This document shows, piece after piece, positions 1 through 12,028 of a stretch of 64,000 bases of DNA. The notes beneath the pieces are model-generated. The model saw nothing but the letters and a program-made list of their open reading frames with translations. It did no database searches and was not told the DNA's origin. Each line of letters opens with the position of its first letter. The stretch's first letter is position 1. A program made the position numbers and the translations under genes. This DNA comes from Stagonosporopsis chrysanthemi (taxonomy: Eukaryota; Ascomycota; Dothideomycetes; Pleosporales; Didymellaceae), in contig JAFISE010000076.1 of assembly GCA_022560025.1 (NCBI GenBank), forward strand, positions 86,381 through 150,380, read 5' to 3'.

Positions 1-1054
1 AAGTTGACGATAGTGTTGGGTGGTGTCACATCGACAAGCTCCTTGAAGATAGGTGCCCACTTGACCTTCTCCATGCCAGGCATCTTGTCCATACCTTCCA
101 GCACTTCGTCCTTCTCGATCGTGTTATTCCAGCTCTCCTTTTCAGTACCAGTGACCTGCAAGCATTAGCGTGGGATTGACCAGGGTGGTTGGCAATACTC
201 ACATCGTGGTTCATGATCCATACCATGACATCCTCACGGGTCAACGTCAGGGCGTAGGTAGAGGGACCCAACCATGTCCTCACAATGGGCTCATTGCCAG
301 GCATCATCTTGAAGAATTCTTTGACTTTGGGGTTCTTGTCAAGCTCCTCGATGGGGAAAGCTGCGCGCCACATGGCACGTCCAGACGGCTGTGCGCGCAC
401 CTGACCACCAACCAGCTTTTGGCTCTTAGATCCTACACCATCAGCTGCAATGATGACGTCTGCCTCGTACGACTTCCCGTCCTCTGTTGTGCAGTAGGCC
501 TTGCCCTTTGTTTCGTCTTCGGAATAGTCCACGATTTTGCGATTGAACTCGACTGAGACACCGAGCTTCTCCACTGCATTCACGAACATGCGGTAGACAA
601 GTGGGCGCATCTGAAACTCGCCGGGAGGTGTGTCAGGGTCCAACCCTTGCGCTCGCAGGCGGTCGGCAACCTTCTTGGGGGAAATAACAACCTCGCCAGA
701 GTGCTTGAATGTTTCAATCCAAGCATTGTGGAGCGAGATCTTCTTATATTCAGTAAGAAGCTCTGGCCAGTGCTTCAGAAATCGTGTTGCGCTAAGACCC
801 ATGAAGTACATATCACCTGAAAGTGAGGTTAGCATAGAGCTCGAAGTACGGTGATCGTGATGCTGACCAGCTGTGTTGATGTCGGCGTTCCTTTCCAGGA
901 CGCGGACATTGTGTCCTTTCCGCGTGCATTCAAGCGCAGCAACGAGGCCGGCTAGGCCAGTTCCTACAATCAAGACATCGATTCCAGTCTTCTCGTAGGA
1001 ACCCAGAGGCTTGGCCTCCATTGTAGAGTCGCGGGATGTAAGTGCGTGAGGCAT
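1..1054 (-). CDS. FAD-dependent monooxygenase, salicylate-hydroxylase-like (partial)
   Basis: A flavoprotein aromatic hydroxylase of the PF01494 type, expected to use FAD and NAD(P)H to oxidise a small aromatic or polyketide substrate. The N-terminus has the Rossmann dinucleotide site GTGLAGL preceded by a hydrophobic strand (DVLIV) and followed by an acidic strand end (VRVLER). The second FAD motif is seen as AADGVGSKSQK. Two introns are clear: 817-867 (GTCAGC...TTTCAG) and 156-202 (GTGAGT...TTGCAG); removing them gives the continuous joins INTAG-DMYFMG and WIMNHD-VTGTEK. The C-terminus runs off the left edge, so the length is unknown. ATG codons at 1054 and 1021 both fit; 1054 is chosen for its GCAGCCATG context. 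It faces a P450 gene across about 1.4 kb. The exact substrate cannot be read from sequence. Confidence 0.88.
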
Positions 1055-2499
1055 GGCTGCAAATTTGGTTCTGACAATGTAATGTGACGGCGTGAAGTCA
1101 AACAAACACCATCAGCCTCAAAGCACTTTGTATTCATCTTAAGAGCCGCGCGAGCACTGCTCGGCTTTGGGGACCCCAACGTATGTTGCCGACGACGTCG
1201 GACTTCCGAACGGCCGAGTTTAGGACCGTATTGTTTATTCTCGCTCTCGCAAGGACGTGTTCCAGAGATCGGGCTACGATGGGCACACCAGGCGGAGATG
1301 TGCAGGCATGGTAAGGTCCATGATGTCGTCAACGAGGATAGCCTTCGTTGGAACTAGCGGCCGAGGCTGACAGGGTTCCAGTTCACGCCATGGTTCCCCA
1401 CACCAAGTCCGAAAGGCCAAGGCTGCACAACGGTACGCTAAAATTACACCACAATTCGAGGCTGTTCTGTATGCTGGAATGGACAGTTATCAGGCAGATA
1501 ATCTCGGCAATCTCGTATCTCGTGCGACCATATGATAGATCCCTTCCTCACGTGCATGACAGCGTGCATAGTACATGTCACTTTGTGTAACTTATGTTGG
1601 TAATAAAATTCTCCGACGACACCTGCACAGCAGATACTGTCCATACAGGGACTGAGGGCGGTATGTCTTGCGAAGCAACACAGTCCAGTCAACTTTTCGG
1701 ATAGTCTTCGTGCAGGGAGCCGACTGGTTTGGGGTTTTAAAAAGAAATGAAGGAAGTCATTGAGCAGAAGATCTTTTTCATTTCAGGACGACTGGTTTCA
1801 GCGTCACTGTGGCTGAGAAACCAGACAATAGCAGCACTATTACTGTTCAACTGCCGTCCAAAAGCTTGATAGCTGTCAACGATGCTTGACGACTTCGAAG
1901 CCCTGGTTCACTGAAAGATAGGCATTAGTTCTAGCCCGACGTAGATTCGCTGAGTCTGTTAGCCCTATATCCTCAAACACTGGAGACGGCAATTTGTGGT
2001 TCAGTTGGCGGGAAATGATGACGACCAACAAAAACGCTTTGCCCTGCATTGTAACCCACTGAAACTTGTCTTGACGATCTAAATATGTCATGGTCGGCGC
2101 CGGAAGCACCGACTCCAGCTGTCCAAGTCGGCTAGTCGGCGTGTGTTGTCAATCACTTTTCGCACTGTTCCTCTTCAGTCTCTTGGATAGAGCGGAAGCC
2201 ATCAGTCCGTCGGTCGATTTCCAAATGCTTTAATTGGTGACTGACGGTCATCATTCCTATATCTACCCTATTCAGGAAATCAGTTTAGCTTTGACGCCAC
2301 AAGAGGGCCCACTAGTGTGTGCTAGATACCGCTGCGCCATGCAATCTTGCCAACGTTCCTACGGTCCCAAACATTGGGGACCCGGACAAGATGGGTCCTT
2401 GCCGAAGTGGTCAAATCTGATATCTAGTTGCGTATCCCTTTTGATACATTCGCTGTCGAACTTTGAATTCCTCTGGTCCTGTCGTCGAACACCGGGAAC
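1055..2499. promoter_or_regulatory. Divergent intergenic region between monooxygenase and P450
   Basis: About 1.4 kb without a convincing gene separates two divergent oxidative-enzyme genes. Short open frames here lack family signatures. It presumably holds both promoters, but no clear TATA box or repeated operator could be singled out. Confidence 0.5.
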
Positions 2500-4218
2500 A
2501 TGCATCCTTTCACAGCCTACGCTGTCGGCGTTGCCATTGTCGGCTTCCTTGTGTACGCTCTCGTGGATGTTGTCTCAAAATACAACGCAAAATACAACTG
2601 TCGGGGCCTCCCTGGGCCAGCACTGATACCATGGGTTGGCCGTATCCACGATCTGCCCATCGACTTCATGTGGTTGAAGTTCAAAGAATGGGCCGACATG
2701 TATGGACCAATCTACCGGACAAAGATGTTGGGAGCGAACTTCGTAATCATCACGGATGAGAGCATCGCAGAAGATATCCTGGTCAAGCGAGCCAAGGTTT
2801 ACTCCGATCGGCCTGAAATCAAGTCCTTGTTCGATGCCAAAAGTACCCATGGATCGATGGAATACCTACCTCTTATGGGAAAGAACCGTTAGTAAGCGCA
2901 CAGAGTTGACACACCGCGTAGCTGATGATTCGCAGAGTACTGGGCTCGTCAGCGCAAGTTCACTCATTCTTACCTCACCGAATCGACAAACGCTAGGTAC
3001 TATGGTATTATGGAATACGAACAGAAAAGGTGGTTGCAACGGCTCGTTGAAGATCCAAATGACTTTGCGTTTTCGCTCGAGGATATGTGCTCCAAGGTCA
3101 TGGCCACCTTGACATGGGACGACCACAGTATCAGTGTGCCCTTGACACCGAGCGCTTGGGGCCTACTCACGCAAATGTCGCCAGCTGGACCGATCACCAA
3201 CGTCCTGACGCCTTTGTGGGACTGGTTGCCTCAGGCCATCAACCCGTGGAAGATCCGTGAGCGCAAGCGCCACGATGATCAGCAAGAGTTTTTCATGAAG
3301 AACCTTACCGACACCCGGGATCGGATGGAGAAGGGCAAGCAGAGGCCTTGCTTTACCAAGACGTATCTCGAGACTGCGGAAAAGTCGAATATCTCCGGAG
3401 ACTATGAAGCGTCTTGTGTGCTCGGTATGATGGCGCTTGTCGGTATTTTTACTGTGACCGGACCCATTTACTACTTTTTGATCGCCATGGTTCACCACCC
3501 AGAGTGGCAACGCAAGTGTCAAGAGGAGATTGACACTGTTTGCACGGGCGGTCCTCCTACGGTTGCCGACATGCCCAACCTACCCATCCTGCGCGCTTGT
3601 ATCAAGGAGACGATGCGTTGGAAGCCCACTGTACCGACTGGTAAGTCTTCTATTATTTGAGGCCGGACTGAGTTGACAAGTCTTGTAGGTGTTGCCCATG
3701 AGTGCGAAGCCGATGATTGGTATGGTGGATATTTCATCCCTAAGGGTACCCGTATCTTACCTCTTGACTACGCCTTCCTTCGCAACCCTGTCAAGTACCC
3801 CGACCCAGAGTCTTACCGACCTGAAAGGTGGCTTGAGGCTGGCTGGCCCACGTTCCAGGGGCCGCTCACTAAGTTTCCCATGATCACTGGCATGTCGTCG
3901 TTCGGTTGGGGGCAGCGCCAATGTCTCGGTATGGGTATCACTCGTGACGAGACCATCACCGGCTGCGGTGGTCTGATGTGGGCTTTCAATCTTAAGAGGA
4001 AGGTCGACCCTGTCTCAGGGAGAGAGATCGAAGTGGCCCTCGACAAGTCCAACTCGCTCCTTATCATCAAGCCTGACGCTTTCGAAATGGCCTTCGAGCC
4101 AAGAAGCGAAATAAGGAAGGCAGAGATTGCTCAACAATGGAAGGATGCTGAGGCAAATGATGCGGCTGAGCGAGCTACGTTCTTGAGAGCCGCCGAGGCT
4201 AGGGAGGTGTTGGCTTAG
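2500..4218 (+). CDS. Cytochrome P450 monooxygenase
   Basis: Heme-thiolate monooxygenase, expected in the endoplasmic reticulum membrane with NADPH-P450 reductase as partner. Exons 2500-2887, 2936-3640 and 3689-4218 give 540 residues, a usual fungal P450 length. The first intron uses an uncommon GTTAGT donor; this choice, rather than the nearby GTAAGC, keeps the frame open and yields GKNQYWARQRKFTH, a common P450 helix-C pattern. An N-terminal hydrophobic anchor (about residues 5-25) is followed by a proline-rich hinge (GLPGPALIP). The helix-I region is variant (TVTGP), the ExxR motif is KETMR near residue 352, the PERF-type motif is YRPERW, and the heme loop is FGWGQRQCLG near 435-445 with its cysteine ligand present. 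It is divergent from the FAD monooxygenase, suggesting a shared pathway. CYP family is not assigned. Confidence 0.93.
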
Positions 4219-4877
4219 ATGTTGGACAGTTCTGCCTGTGTCTATCCACGTAGCGTTCTGGAGTGCGTCTAATTAGGTGCATGGCGTTTACCAAGGAAAA
4301 ATATTTGTCTTCAGAGTTGTGCATGATGGATAGCAAGAGTTATAGATATCCCATCGGCGCTTGAAGTAATGGTGTCGGTCTGATTGGAGATTGCTCAGTT
4401 GTTAAGCCATTGTACACTTGTTCGTGCTAGAAACCTGCCTGATGTCACAAATATCTGGGCCGATTGTCGATCGCAGCCGTCGCTTCGAAAGCTGCCCGGA
4501 ATGACGCTGAAAGTGGGCCGAGACTTCCTCCGTGGCCTATTCCAAATTTGGCTAGTGCGGGGCAAGTCCAAAGCTCTTTCCTGCTTGCTAGAACGGAAGG
4601 AAATGTCACGTTAAAGTTCGTCTCAGGATCGCAGTATGGCACAAGTGCTTTGCAATAGTGCAGTTCAACGACAAGCAAGAGGCAGGGCGTAGTAACAGGT
4701 GTCAGCCTCGAGCGTGCGCGAGTTGCTCTGGCGACGCATTGTGGCCGTGCAGTGGAGGGGTAATTGCCCATCACCGCCGGCAATGAAGAGCTTCGAGAAG
4801 ATTTGACCAATTAGAACAGGGGTTCCACATGGTGGAGAGCTCTTGTCTCTGTTTCGTGCATCAGCAAACGCAAAGGG
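4219..4877. other. Gene-free spacer between P450 and cyclophilin
   Basis: No supported gene. It should contain the P450 3' end and the distal cyclophilin promoter. Short open frames on both strands have no family features. Confidence 0.5.
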
Positions 4878-4884
4878 TATAAAA
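4878..4884 (+). promoter_or_regulatory. TATA box of the cyclophilin gene
   Basis: TATAAAA lies 92 bases before the cyclophilin start codon and is followed by a pyrimidine-rich leader ending CACAATG, as expected of a strongly expressed fungal gene. Confidence 0.65.
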
Positions 4885-4969
4885 CCCTCAAGTACCCCTC
4901 ATTGAGCGTTGTGCCCCATCCTTCTCTCATCAACTTCATCTCCACACTACAACACCATCACCCATCACA

Positions 4970-5681
4970 ATGTCTAAGTCTCAGGTTTTCTTCGACGTCG
5001 CCGCCAACGGCTCGCCTCTCGGCCGCATTGTCATGGAGCTCCGTGGTGATGTCGTCCCCAACGTGAGTTCTCAGCTGCTTCGTATTACCCCGCCTTCGAG
5101 AAAAGCTAGCAATTGGGCATGGACGACAGCTAACAAATTGTTTCATAGACCGCCGAGAACTTCCGCGCTCTCTGCACTGGCGAGAAGGGTACCGGCCGCA
5201 GCGGCAAGCCCCTCCACTTCAAGGGTGCATCCTTCCACCGTGTCATCCCGCAGTTCATGCTCCAGGGTGGTGACTTCACTGCTGGTAACGTGAGTAGTTC
5301 CATGCCTCACATCAGCGCCTTAAGCAGCAAGCTAACAGTGCGCAGGGTACCGGTGGTGAGTCCATCTACGGCGAGAAGTTCAAGGACGAGAACTTCCAGC
5401 TCAAGCACACCGGCCCCGGTGTCCTCTCCATGGCCAACGCTGGCCCCAACACGTAAGCAACATAACCTCCGTTGGTACCAGCCAGTCTCTGATATCGCTC
5501 CAGCAACGGCTCCCAGTTCTTCATCTGCACTGAGAAGACTTCGTGGTTGGACGGCAAGCACGTCGTTTTCGGTCAGGTCATCGAAGGCCTCGACGTCGTC
5601 AAGAAGGTCGAGTCCTACGGTTCCTCCAGCGGTGCCACCAAGGCCAAGATCACCATTGCCGACTGCGGTCAGCTTGCTTAA
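4970..5681 (+). CDS. CPR1: Cyclophilin A, peptidyl-prolyl cis-trans isomerase
   Basis: Cytosolic cyclophilin catalysing cis-trans isomerisation of X-Pro bonds; also the receptor of cyclosporin A. Four exons (4970-5062, 5149-5289, 5346-5452, 5504-5681) give 172 residues, the classic single-domain length. Visible landmarks are FHRVIPQFMLQGGDFT with the catalytic arginine, GSQFFICT, and TSWLDGKHVVFG carrying the tryptophan that contacts cyclosporin. There is no signal peptide or targeting extension, so the cytosolic/nuclear form is favoured over the ER or mitochondrial paralogues. All three introns have GTGAGT or GTAAGC donors. A TATA box and CT-rich leader precede it. Confidence 0.97.
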
Positions 5682-8600
5682 GTGTTTGCACGGACGCGAG
5701 GCGGATAAAAAAGCATTCGACAATGGGTTGAAAAGTTTCGGGACACAAAAGTGAGCGGGACCTAGTATGGCTTCGGTGCCAGAACGACCTGAGGATAACA
5801 CAAGTGGCTGGAACGGAGTAAAGCCGTTATGTCTACATAACGAGACAATGATACTGATGACTTCGCCAATTGCTATCTGTCATTTGTTGTGCTTCGCAAT
5901 GTGGTGTCATTTAACCATGATGTCACCTCAACAGCCCTAGATCGATGTCCGCAACAACTCACGTGTATCGACTTCCAGCTCGCAGATGAATAACACCTCC
6001 CCCCATTTATTACCATAGAACTTCGCTCTGCCTATCACGATGACCAAGATTTCATTCCTGTCGCCAGAAACCTCTTTAAAGAACCACAGGACATACCCTA
6101 TCCACACTGACTCGTCATTGGGTCCGGCTCTCGTACATCTTCTCAACACATAACATGATCGCTAGCAACATAGTCTAGTACTTGCAAACCAGTCTCGAGC
6201 ATAAGACCGATGCCCCACATCGAGCATGTATGATGCCAGCCTTATGGTTGTGCGGTCTGCTGTTCCTGCACCATGAAACCAGGATCAAGGGTTAAACTAT
6301 GAAAGCTGGAGGCACTGACTTGGGTTGTGAAACGCGATTTAGAACTGATAGCGGAACTGCGAAAATGGGGTATCGTGATGCAGAAAGAGAAGAGCAGAGA
6401 GATTCAAGCCGTGAACTTAGCCTCATTGGCCTGTGTATAGCGGTCCCGCAAATCTCAAGGAAGATAGAATATCTTGCCCTAGAGAAACCATCTGCGGCTG
6501 TGAGGAGCCTATACAAAATACGGCCTTGAGACACGGGATTGTTGCCACCGCCGTAAAACTCCTCATGCCCCGTTGGGCAGCAGGACACAATCGGATCCTT
6601 CAGTCAGTCACAGCCACGCTCAACATGCCTGTGAGACCTAACTCGATCGGCTCATGTCTCCATAGAGCTTTTATGGGTTATTTGATGAGGCAGATTGTTA
6701 CCTCATACTCATCAGGATGCGTATATCCGTAAGCGCCAGGGAAATAGTCAACCGTGAAGCAAGGTATAGGCTGTTGGACCAGGGCAACTTCTCCGCACTC
6801 GACTTCACATGCATCTCAAGGCGCTCATCGGTGCCTGTAGCTTACCTTGCAGTGCGTCAGAGGATAGTCCTCAACACGTTATCTTGCAGCACTAGCTTTA
6901 GGCCTTTACACGGCCTACGCGTGCGAGGCAAGCGGGCACGGGAAGCGTGAGTGATTTGCATTGAGTAACAGGTACACGTCCAAGTGGCCGGATTGTACAT
7001 GGTGGCTAATCGTCCAGTGATGTTCGTTGGGGTTGAGCGATCAATCAACGCCTGCCTGCAAGTTGTCGTCGTGTGAGGCGTTCGGTAGCTTTGCGTTGGA
7101 CATGTTCATATCCACTTCCATGCATCAGCAGCCATTAATCCGTGTTCTGGATGGTTCAACGGTGCGGACACGGAACGGGGACGGGGTTGAGGATCCGCAG
7201 GACAGGACCAGACGTGGAGTATGACGGAGTGGGAGACTCGAACCGAGCTATGTGCCCATAGTGCTGGGTGAACGTGTTCCCACCCGAGGGCTGCAGTCTC
7301 GTACATTGCGAGGAGATACGGGGCTGCACATCAATGGTGTCGTGGCTCCGGTTCATCTGGGCCACCACGTACCGGCTCTTGATTGGCCCAACAGCATGCA
7401 ACGACGAGGCAGTTCTGGGGATGTGGGTCGCAATCGATTAGGTATTGCTATTGAGCGTCAGGGGAAATTACGTTCGAATGACTCGCAGTACCAAGCTGTT
7501 GGAACAGTAGTGGATGTTAGGAAGACGCTGTGGCCGGTCACGTGCATATTTGTGTCTCTGTTAGTTCTGCGGGCGTCTCCGATATTCCAGAAAACCTGGC
7601 CGTTGTGATCGGACTGGCAAACGTCAGATGCTCGTGTCACCAGATTACGAACAGTTAATTCGTCTTTCAGTAGTTACGAGGATGACGGTATTGGAAAAGG
7701 TTGTATGTCCGCTTCCAGCCCAGCGTTGGAGTAAGCCACGACAGCCCTATGCTCGATGAAGACGGCCGCATAGTTCCGATTATCGCAGAGAGGAGGATCG
7801 CCAGCAACACATGTCGTCACGGTGGAGTGCCACGCCTAGAATGTCACGAAAACTCGATGGGTCTGCTCACCCTCTGGTGACAGCAGCCGGGATAGCCCGT
7901 CGAAACTCAAAAAGGGACGGCGGGCACGTGGAACTGGCGATCAGCCATGGGAGCGTCGTCCCGCGGTTTGGCGTCCCGCCTTGCGCAGTTCGTGCCGGAC
8001 TGGGGAGCCTGGCGGGTGAGGCGGTGTCGAGGACCGCTGAAGCAGTTGATGTCGCAGAGCAACGCTCGCTACACTGCGTCGCCGAGTGAGCGCTTGTTGC
8101 AGCCGCACAAGTGCGCTCTGCAGTCCCAGGTGAAGCTGCGCTCACAGGCCGCGAAGTGGTGTGCTGAGCGTTGCGCGAGCAGACAAGCTGATGATTCTGG
8201 CGGCTGGCAGGTGGTGCATGATTCGCTAGCCGCAAGGGAGGCTGGCAGGGCCGGGCAAGTCAGCGGGCCTGGCCTTCACACGACGGCGCGCTTCTGCGTC
8301 TCGGATTCGCTGCAGCGTGCATCGTCGTGCAGGCCAAGGGGGATGGTGGTTGCAGTGATTGCATTAAGCTGCAGGCATCCTCGTTGGCAACGATCGAGAT
8401 GCCAGAAGCAGGATCGCCCGCAACGACCCGCAGCGACTTCTTCCAGGCGGCCGCGACAATAAACACCCCCACGCCGTATTGCTGCGCCTTTATTTTCGTT
8501 GCATGCCTACGCAAAGCCTCGACTTCCTATTAATCCCATTCGGTCCCTGCGTAGCCTCGTGCCAGGTCACCCTTTTGTGCGCTGTCCCTGATCGCTGCGC

Positions 8601-8739
8601 CTGCTTGACCCTGGGCAGTCCCACATATACATACGCTGTGCGATACATGGCTGCGCAGGCTCAATAAGCATCCAATCTTGCACTAACCAGGAGTCTTTTT
8701 ATTCATCCTACTATTCGCGGACATCGGTACCGACACATC
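5682..8739. other. 3 kb gene-poor stretch
   Basis: Open frames are short, overlap on both strands and show no domain, signal peptide or splice-linked continuation that I can support. Base composition is ordinary, without the extreme AT bias of RIP-mutated repeats. A T-arm-like string near 7213 was tested as a tRNA and failed. The last 100 bases presumably hold the promoter of the next gene. Confidence 0.5.
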
Positions 8740-10151
8740 ATGTCGCGAAACGTACACTGGCGACAACACCAGTCGAGCAATAGCACGGACTCTGGCCGCA
8801 GTGCAGCCAGCGATCACTCTTATGAGACCGCACCCACTGAGTACAGCGACAGGCGACCATCTCTCGCGCATAGCGAGACGTGCTACGCACGAGTAGAAGG
8901 CCGCCGAGACTACTTCGTGAGCAAAGATGATCGCAACAAGTACTCGCAGCCGGCGCGTAGTTCTGTTGATACATACGCCTCAACCTCGGATGAGGATCTC
9001 GACGACGACGCCGATGATATGCCCGAGTATGACATGCCCCAATACCACCACGAACCGCTGCCCACAGACGCCATTCCAACGACTCCTCGCGACTTCGCCG
9101 AGCTGTTCCCTACTTCCAAGCGCATATCAATACGGCATGACGATGCAACAATAGATGGGAATATGAACTTGAGGGTCGACACACAAGTGGAGGAACGATA
9201 CAACAAGAAGCAAAACTACACCCTCTACCATCTGCGTATGTCGGATTTGCGGACCCGTGACTTTTCCTTGCGCCGCTATTGTCGCGAATCTGGCCGAGAG
9301 GTCTGTCATTCGATACGTAAATACCAGAAACCGCCCCAGGAGAAGCGGCCGGTGTTGCAACGCGCAAGCACAGCTCTTGCTAGTTTAGTCCACAAGACTG
9401 AGTCGCGCCCATCAACCGCAGCTGGGCTTAAGCGTTCGGACTCTGGCTACGAGTCGGTGCGAGCATATGTAGAGGAGGAGGATGAAGAAGAATGTCCTCG
9501 CCCCAAGAGCGCAGGCTATTTCAAGGGCCGTGCACTGTTGCCCACCAACACCCTCAAACTGGAGTTCTCTAACTACGCACACATGGAAGTCAAGAGGCGG
9601 GGTGCCAAGTCGCACAAGAAGTACACCTTTGAGCATTGGGGGAGCAGCTACGCGTGGAAACGCATAGTCAAGAAAGAGCGTGACCAAGAGACAGTGTCGT
9701 ACTATCTAGTGCGTGACGAGAACGAAAAGGAGCCACTGGCGCACATCTGCCCTGTTCGGTTGACACAATCTGAGGCTCGGGAGGAGGTAGCACGTGGAGG
9801 ATGGGTTCCACCAAGTTATTTGCGCATCACCGATGACAAAATTTTGTGCTCGGATTCAGACATCGCAGAGTAAGTGTTTTACAGTACACTGCCAAGGCGC
9901 CACTGACAGAACGCAGTGTCGTTGTTGCTACTGGGCTTATGGCTCTCGTAGACGATTGTATCAAGCGTCGCTTCTCATCAAAGCAAAATGCCCAGTTGCA
10001 CATCCCGCTGATCCGGAGCGCTTCACTCAAGATGAATATGGAATACATTGGTCCCAAACGGCTCATCGATGAGATGTTCAGCCGAAACACTCGCGGCGGG
10101 AATCCAAGCAAACAGCCTTCAGCGTTACGCCGAACCTCCGTACAAGCTTAA
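8740..10151 (+). CDS. Conserved-type fungal protein with possible tubby/LURP-like C-terminal domain
   Basis: Two exons, 8740-9869 and 9917-10151, give 454 residues; the GTAAGT...ACGCAG intron removes an early stop and extends the protein by about 78 residues. The first 130 residues are low complexity, rich in Ser, Asp and Tyr (for example DEDLDDDADD). The folded part appears to span about residues 265-420: NTLKLEFSNYAHMEVKRR, then YTFEHWGSSYAWKR, YYLVRDENEKEPLAHI and ATGLMALVDDCIKRR. Alternating strands ending in a hydrophobic helix recall tubby/LURP-like barrels, but this is inference from pattern only. The C-terminus is basic. I do not recognise a named family. No signal peptide is present, so a cytosolic or nuclear place is likely. 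Confidence 0.85.
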
Positions 10152-11502
10152 GACTTCCCCGCTGGAATACTGTCTGATTGCAAGGGCCCGTCCCGCTGGC
10201 GGGAGACCCGCTCGTTCGGTAAACTGCAGCTTCATCTCGTACATGATTTTCCTTTCTGCTGTCAGACCTGTTCTGTTGGGCTTGTGGGGATGCAGCTTGC
10301 CGCTGTACTCGTGTCGCTAGTACACATCTAAGCTTGATCTCATGCATTCGGCCGGCGTTATGAGGCTCCATCATGCATGGTGGTCGATCGGCTACGGCTT
10401 TATTGGACTGGGTCGTCTTCCTTCCCCTTGGAAGCGCGATTGGCGCAGCATTTGGTGTACATCGCCTTTACCGACTGGTCTTGGATCCAGCATTTGTTTG
10501 ATTCCCACTTTTGGTACGAATGACGAGCTAAACGCATTTATAATGAACCCATTCATTCTTCATTGGTCGATTGCTCTACTCAGTGCCTACAGGCTACAAA
10601 GAGTAAGTATACGAGCCCGACCCATTACTGCTGGCAGCCTTACGTTGCTTCACAGTTGTTGTGCTAGCACCCGGATGTGTTGAAGTTGCACAGGAGGGTA
10701 CGACAGCAGGTACCCGTGCATTTGTTGCTGACCATGTGATTGCAATACCGCCACTTTTAGGAAGCGTATGCCAAGGATGTACCGCAAACAAGTGACTCCA
10801 CTGTGACAGTGCGCACTAATTCGCTAGCAAACACTGGGCTCAATTGCCCTTTCTTGTGCTGACGCCCTCTCCACCGCCTCACGATGCGTCTAAGGGATCG
10901 AAGACCAGGCGCCTGAGCGTTTTCGCGTACTTGACTAATGATATCACCGCTGCAAACCTTGACTACGGGCCAGACATTGTCGTAATGCAGGCCTGAAGCG
11001 CACGGTGAGCTGGCTCGCTTGCCACTAGATGATGTCTTGCAGCAGGTGGGTACGAAAAACGTTGTTTGAGCGAAGTCTCAGCCTTCCATCCTCCTGTTCA
11101 GCCGTGCACAGCCATCGATCACACTTAGAGCACACCACAGTGCATATGCCAATTTCCGCAATACTGTAGCCTCCTCAAATACCTATGGAGCCTGGAAATG
11201 GAACATCCCTCATATGGTAGGGCCAACCGTCCGTGTCTTTGCCGTGAGGCCTATTCTCGGCCCGCTTAGAACAAAATGGCCCAACTTTGGTGCCATAGTA
11301 TCGGGTCTGATGCAAAAAACATAATTGGAGCGTCGGAACCTCACCGTTGGGGCGCGCGGCTTCCCACATCTTGTTGCATCCTATCTGACACTCAGTGGAG
11401 GGAGCATGACTTGCTTTACGGGTATTCGCATTTGCTTGTCACCATCCAGCTCTTCTTCTTGACAAGTCACCTTTGTTCAACCCAAGTTCCTGTCAACATC
11501 GT
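10152..11502. other. Gene-free stretch
   Basis: No supported coding sequence. Open frames are short and lack features. It separates the preceding gene from the promoter of the dsRBD gene. Confidence 0.45.
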
Positions 11503-11510
11503 TATATAAA
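11503..11510 (+). promoter_or_regulatory. TATA box of the dsRBD gene
   Basis: TATATAAA about 122 bases before the reconstructed start codon; supports that this small multi-exon gene is expressed. Confidence 0.5.
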
Positions 11511-11631
11511 GCCCGCTAACTTCGAGATCACACCATTATCCACCGCACTTCTGAAATACTAGTACTAGCTACCATTCCTTACATCGCCTCTCCACTGCCA
11601 CCCAGCTCAGAAATTCTACCACGATCTTGAA

Positions 11632-12028
11632 ATGGATCAAGATAAGGCTTCCTGGGTCCAACGACTCCAAGGTTATTTGACCTGCTACTCTTAACGAATT
11701 CTACTAAATCAGTACCGCAGCGCACTGCCAAATCAGGAAAATTGGGGAGCCCATGTTCCAAGATATTTCTGATCGACGAGGTATCTGCTGCGGCTCTCAG
11801 TAAGAGTTGCCTTTCGCTGACGCACCTATAGGTGGCCGCACAGCGTGGTCCTCCGTCGCTCTGATCCAGGGTGTGCACTATCAGGCTCGCTTTTGGTACG
11901 ATGGCACTCGTATGGAACAGGCAAGAGAAGACGCCGCGGAGATGGCGCTGCGTCAACTCACTGGATATACCAACCCTAAGACTGAGCCTCCACCAGCAGG
12001 ACAGTACGCAAAGACGCTCTCTACGTGA
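11632..12028 (+). CDS. Small double-stranded RNA-binding domain protein
   Basis: A 98-residue protein assembled from three exons: 11632-11671, 11721-11780 and 11832-12028. Splicing at GTTATT...CCGCAG and GTATCT...CTATAG gives one continuous dsRBD: WVQRLQAHCQIRKIGEPMFQ (helix 1), then TAWSSVALIQGVHYQARFWY (strands 1-2), strand 3 and the basic/helical end AREDAAEMALRQL (helix 2). The order matches the alpha-beta-beta-beta-alpha fold, and the family's final Ala-rich helix is plain. There is no second domain, so it could bind dsRNA, act as a cofactor in RNA silencing, or use the fold for protein contacts. The usual KKxAK of helix 2 is replaced by REDAAE, so RNA binding may be weak. A TATA box lies upstream. 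The internal acceptor of intron 1 is the least certain junction. Confidence 0.75.

Noticed and set aside
7195..7240. tRNA-like T-arm string (reverse complement of GACTCGAACCGAG)
   Set aside because: The T stem does not pair past two bases and no acceptor, D or anticodon arms could be folded around it.
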